In this document: one piece after another, positions 6,201 to 7,907 of the stretch | Position numbering within the stretch: the first letter of the stretch is position 1 | Layout of the letters: every line of letters starts with the position of its first letter | NCBI GenBank assembly: GCA_013815405.1 | Contig: JACDGF010000090.1 | Coordinates: 1-7,907, forward strand | Reading direction: 5' to 3' | Length of the DNA: 7,907 nt | DNA from: Caulobacteraceae bacterium | GTDB lineage: Bacteria > Pseudomonadota > Alphaproteobacteria > Caulobacterales > Caulobacteraceae | Translations under genes and position numbers: made by a program | The notes under the pieces: generated by a model | Databases searched by the model: none | The model's input: the letters and a program-made list of their open reading frames with translations, nothing else | Told to the model about the DNA's origin: nothing

Positions 6201-7907
6201 GAGCACGTTGGAGGCCGCCAGGCTCACGTCGCCGCCACCTTCAAGGTAGACCGGATTGGCGATCAGTATGCCGGCAAATCCGGAGAAATTGGCGCCGTAG
6301 CCGTAGCTGGCCGGATTGACGGTGGTGAAGACGTCGCTCACGACCCGGTTGGCGCCGAGGTCGACGGTAAGCGAGGCCCCGGTGGCCACATTCGTCGCGG
6401 TGCGCAAACCTAGTTGCGCCAGATGGCCGGCGGTGTAGACCGCCGCCCCGCCCAGCTGAAGGCCGCCGGGCGGCGGGGCGACGAGAAGGCCGGTCCTGCT
6501 GTCCAGGATCGTCGGCGGGCCGTTGGTGAGATCGATGTCGCCGGAGGCGGCCATCTCGATATTGCCCGTGCCCGTGCGGATCAGGGTGCTGGCGACCGCA
6601 TAGGTCGGGGCGCCCTTGTCGGGAGAGGCGCCGGTCAGGCCCGCATCCACCTGGCACAGGGCCGCCGGGTAGCAGTAGACGCTTCGGCCTTCCACGGTCA
6701 CCGAGCGGTCGGAGCCTAAAACCGTGGCCAGGGGATCGACGCTTGGAGAGCCCGCCGATCCGGCGAGAGCGGCGCCGCCGATCAGCTGGTAGGACCAGGA
6801 CTCGACCGGCCGGGTTCCGCCGTCGGCGGTGGGGAGAAGGGGGAAGAGTTCCGCGCTGCCCAGGGGGTCGCCCGCGCCGCCCGGCCCGGATCCCAGGGCG
6901 CCCGGCGCATTGGCCGCGGCGCCGTAGGGGGCGGGAATGACCCCCTTCCCTCCGGCCAGGGCGAGGCTCAGATAGTCGGGGTCGGTCTGGTCGCGGAACT
7001 GGAAGAAGCCGTCGGTGATGCTGCCCTTGAGGTCGAGGTTCCCGCCGGCCCGCAGGGTGAGGACGCCCGGTTCGCCATCGACGGCGCCGCCGACGCGATA
7101 GGTCAAGGTGGTGTAGTGGGCGAAGAGGTCGGCCTCCTTGCCCGGCAGGACATAGAACCGGCCGTCCAGGCCGGGGACGGGCGCCATCAGGCCCGCCGCG
7201 ACGGCGCCGGCGACATCCACCGTGCCCGCGCCGAAATTCCAGTTTGAGTCGAGGACGATGTCGCCGGAATAGTCGAGTTCGATCCCCGGGCGAGCGTGGA
7301 AATTGGCCTGGCTCGCCAGGCCGTTCAGGCCGCCGTAGGAGGCGGAAAGGTCGAAATCGCGGACGAACTGGACCACCGTTCCGGTCCCATAGTCGCTCAG
7401 GGGATTGAGAAGCCCCTCCCCCGCCGCGCCCAGGTCCAGAACCGCCTGGCCGTCGATGATCTGGACCCCGGTGAAGTTCGGATCGTTGGCCAGTACGCCC
7501 AGGTCGAAACGCTGGAAGCCTTCGAGAACGATGTTGTTCGCCCCGGTGACCGAGCCGGCGAAGCTGACCGGCACGGTCTCGGCGCCGCCTTGCGGCGCGA
7601 CCGGCGCGCGAAGGATCAGGTTTCCGCCCTGGTCGCCGGGCACATAGGTGTAGAAGACGCCGTTGGAACGCATCAGCGGCACGAGCCGATTTCCCGGATC
7701 GCGGGCGCTCACGTCGATCACCGCGCCGGAATCGACCTGGATCGCACCCGACCCGTCGACCCCCAGGGTGACGGTCCCGCCAGAGGCCTGGCGGGTGTCG
7801 GTCCCGCCGTAGCCGTCCGCGTGGGCGTCGATCCGCGAGCCGTCCTCCAGATGGACGCCGCCGGCGCCGTAGAGGCCGACCGAGCCGCCGTTGATCCCGG
7901 AGACGTC
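3204..7907 (-). CDS. Filamentous haemagglutinin family exoprotein (TpsA-like, DUF3739-type), 5'-truncated
   Basis: The C-terminal 1567 residues of a giant secreted protein. The frame runs without a stop to the right edge, so the signal peptide and TPS secretion domain lie outside the window. A GTG at 7721 is only an internal Val in the repeat VDSGAVIDVSA. Most of the protein is beta-helix coils of the kind xGGxVxLxAxxDIx. Blocks resembling the haemagglutinin-family/DUF3739 proteins are LTLRAGGNLDLKGSITDGF, SWSYQLIGGAAL (about 6780-6815), LIRTGTGNIEMAASGDIDL (about 6520-6585), AVYTAG, GGDIFILGPGGRV, GGDVTLWSSNANLNAGQGP and LIAPRGTVDAGDAGVRSAGN near the end. A helix-rich segment without coil repeats lies at about 4080-4650. 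The only two Cys form a CX5C pair (6654-6674). After an Ala-rich stretch (about 3320-3380) it ends in DTSDEDDDKRKKRK. Such proteins are normally exported by an Omp85-type TpsB partner and act as adhesins; no partner gene is in the window. The family is sure; exact domain limits and the ligand are not known. Confidence 0.92.
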   Translation of the reverse strand, partial: DVSGINGGSVGLYGAGGVHLEDGSRIDAHADGYGGTDTRQASGGTVTLGVDGSGAIQVDSGAVIDVSARDPGNRLVPLMRSNGVFYTYVPGDQGGNLILRAPVAPQGGAETVPVSFAGSVTGANNIVLEGFQRFDLGVLANDPNFTGVQIIDGQAVLDLGAAGEGLLNPLSDYGTGTVVQFVRDFDLSASYGGLNGLASQANFHARPGIELDYSGDIVLDSNWNFGAGTVDVAGAVAAGLMAPVPGLDGRFYVLPGKEADLFAHYTTLTYRVGGAVDGEPGVLTLRAGGNLDLKGSITDGFFQFRDQTDPDYLSLALAGGKGVIPAPYGAAANAPGALGSGPGGAGDPLGSAELFPLLPTADGGTRPVESWSYQLIGGAALAGSAGSPSVDPLATVLGSDRSVTVEGRSVYCYPAALCQVDAGLTGASPDKGAPTYAVASTLIRTGTGNIEMAASGDIDLTNGPPTILDSRTGLLVAPPPGGLQLGGAAVYTAGHLAQLGLRTATNVATGASLTVDLGANRVVSDVFTTVNPASYGYGANFSGFAGILIANPVYLEGGGDVSLAASNVLGRRDTELESLLGGVGRVQAPPTDTRPWIGTGDQPWRTGAIGGVTNALINPQLFTEGVGTLAGGYITIVASRDVSDLSIVSTASLTTGNVAGDMPNALAALSGGNIDIAAGRDFLGGRIDVASGQVNLTVHDDIATAGRLVEGNASPPGLFDNTLRLRLSDAMVHIQAGGAVTLQGIAALGVKVNRDQGNAFQNNLDAAGFYAPDAAVSIVADGSVTLANLGPDVATAGGVQAALNTQSAVYPGSLEAVSVGAGLDIVTTPGVNNGASGAFLVPSPSGTLRLLAAGDIAPLTIAMDDGDPSLLPGAFSIFDVDAGTGVLLSGRPFLFPAVLPNTPDVARRTLHNSTPTHAGDAEPNRIIAGGDIVDMIFSSPKQTRISAGEDIIDMVFFGQNLLPADITRIFAGRDITATTTLERPVIGLPDVLGNQLPAVQGNTFLVGGPGAVFVEAGRDAGPFLNSAVTDGFVFDPNNVNPPRLTGALTYGGGILAVGNLNNPWLPEKSADIYTEFGVAKGQNFAGLESYYLSPANFANLPDYLFAQATDANGVTVVDRNREIYAAGLVDWFRSIASGIVAKYDATIVPGAPPPPKSPLVQFAEALLNGQAVTLDQALAFLPQVADQRLPLIPWLQLTDAAALTSAYGTLDVTYDQAFAALQALPALTQREYLLKNVYFNELVQTSIPTSPSYLKYARGYQAVNTLFPATLGYTQNDLTGGSNGANTPILTGNLDLRLATIQTAQGGDIFILGPGGRVLAGSTVRTSEQAARRVYDGGRLFSGNLPGAPLTAVIDQIPVGYEGVLTLRGGLIDSFTDGDFLLNQSRLFTEEGGDVTLWSSNANLNAGQGPKTSANFPPIAVRIDEDGFSRVDSAAGVSGAGIAAFQPDPTAAAPDVALIAPRGTVDAGDAGVRSAGNVFIAAFQVANADAIQANGAVFGDHSPGAVDVAAQTSASAATAAAAQAAQAVAGSGGDRTEMSVITVDVLGYVTDVGDTSDEDDDKRKKRK
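4980..5135 (-). repeat. Three tandem beta-helix coil repeats inside the adhesin gene
   Basis: Three successive coils start with Arg-Ile-x-Ala-Gly-x-Asp-Ile: RIIAGGDIVDMIFSSPKQT (5135-5079, 19 residues), RISAGEDIIDMVFFGQN plus seven more residues (5078-5007), and RIFAGRDI (from 5006). The first two are also alike at DNA level, offset by exactly 57 bases, which points to a local duplication of one coil. The third has diverged after the motif. Confidence 0.8.

Noticed and set aside
3204..7721. GTG at 7721 as the start of the adhesin
   Set aside because: The 62 codons upstream to the edge are in frame and continue the same coil repeats; there is no signal peptide at 7721.

Overview
The window is GC-rich (roughly two thirds by eye). 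It has dense coding, a strong G/C bias at third codon positions, and a tRNA with an encoded CCA end. The genes suggest an alphaproteobacterium, probably of the Caulobacter/Phenylobacterium type. This is an inference from gene families and composition, not from a marker gene. The genes here are a Kdo-modifying dioxygenase, a C4-dicarboxylate carrier, a phasin-like protein, a lipoprotein and a giant haemagglutinin-like adhesin.

Layout, left to right. (1) Positions 3-557, plus strand: the C-terminal two thirds of a Kdo hydroxylase family protein, open at the left edge. (2) Positions 516-1829, minus strand: a complete DctA-type dicarboxylate:cation symporter. Its last 13 codons and stop are antisense to the conserved end of the Kdo hydroxylase. 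(3) Positions 1830-2081: a non-coding stretch of 252 bases holding the dctA ribosome binding site and presumably its promoter. (4) Positions 2082-2429, minus strand: a small phasin-like protein. (5) Positions 2430-2548: a divergent spacer with a plausible promoter for the tRNA. (6) Positions 2549-2625, plus strand: tRNA-Arg(CCU). (7) Positions 2651-3190, plus strand: an unrecognised secreted lipoprotein starting 25 bases after the tRNA. (8) Positions 3204-7907, minus strand: the C-terminal 1567 residues of a very large filamentous-haemagglutinin-family exoprotein, open at the right edge.

The genes do not form one pathway. Two act at the cell envelope: the Kdo hydroxylase modifies the LPS inner core, and the adhesin is expected to leave the cell by two-partner secretion. 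Its TpsB transporter is not in the window. The lipoprotein is also predicted to be at the envelope. The carrier and the phasin-like protein belong to carbon uptake and storage. The region of most interest is the adhesin: its beta-helix is interrupted by a long helical segment, it has a single cysteine pair, and it ends in an acidic-then-basic tail. I see no CRISPR array, insertion sequence, integrase or defence system.
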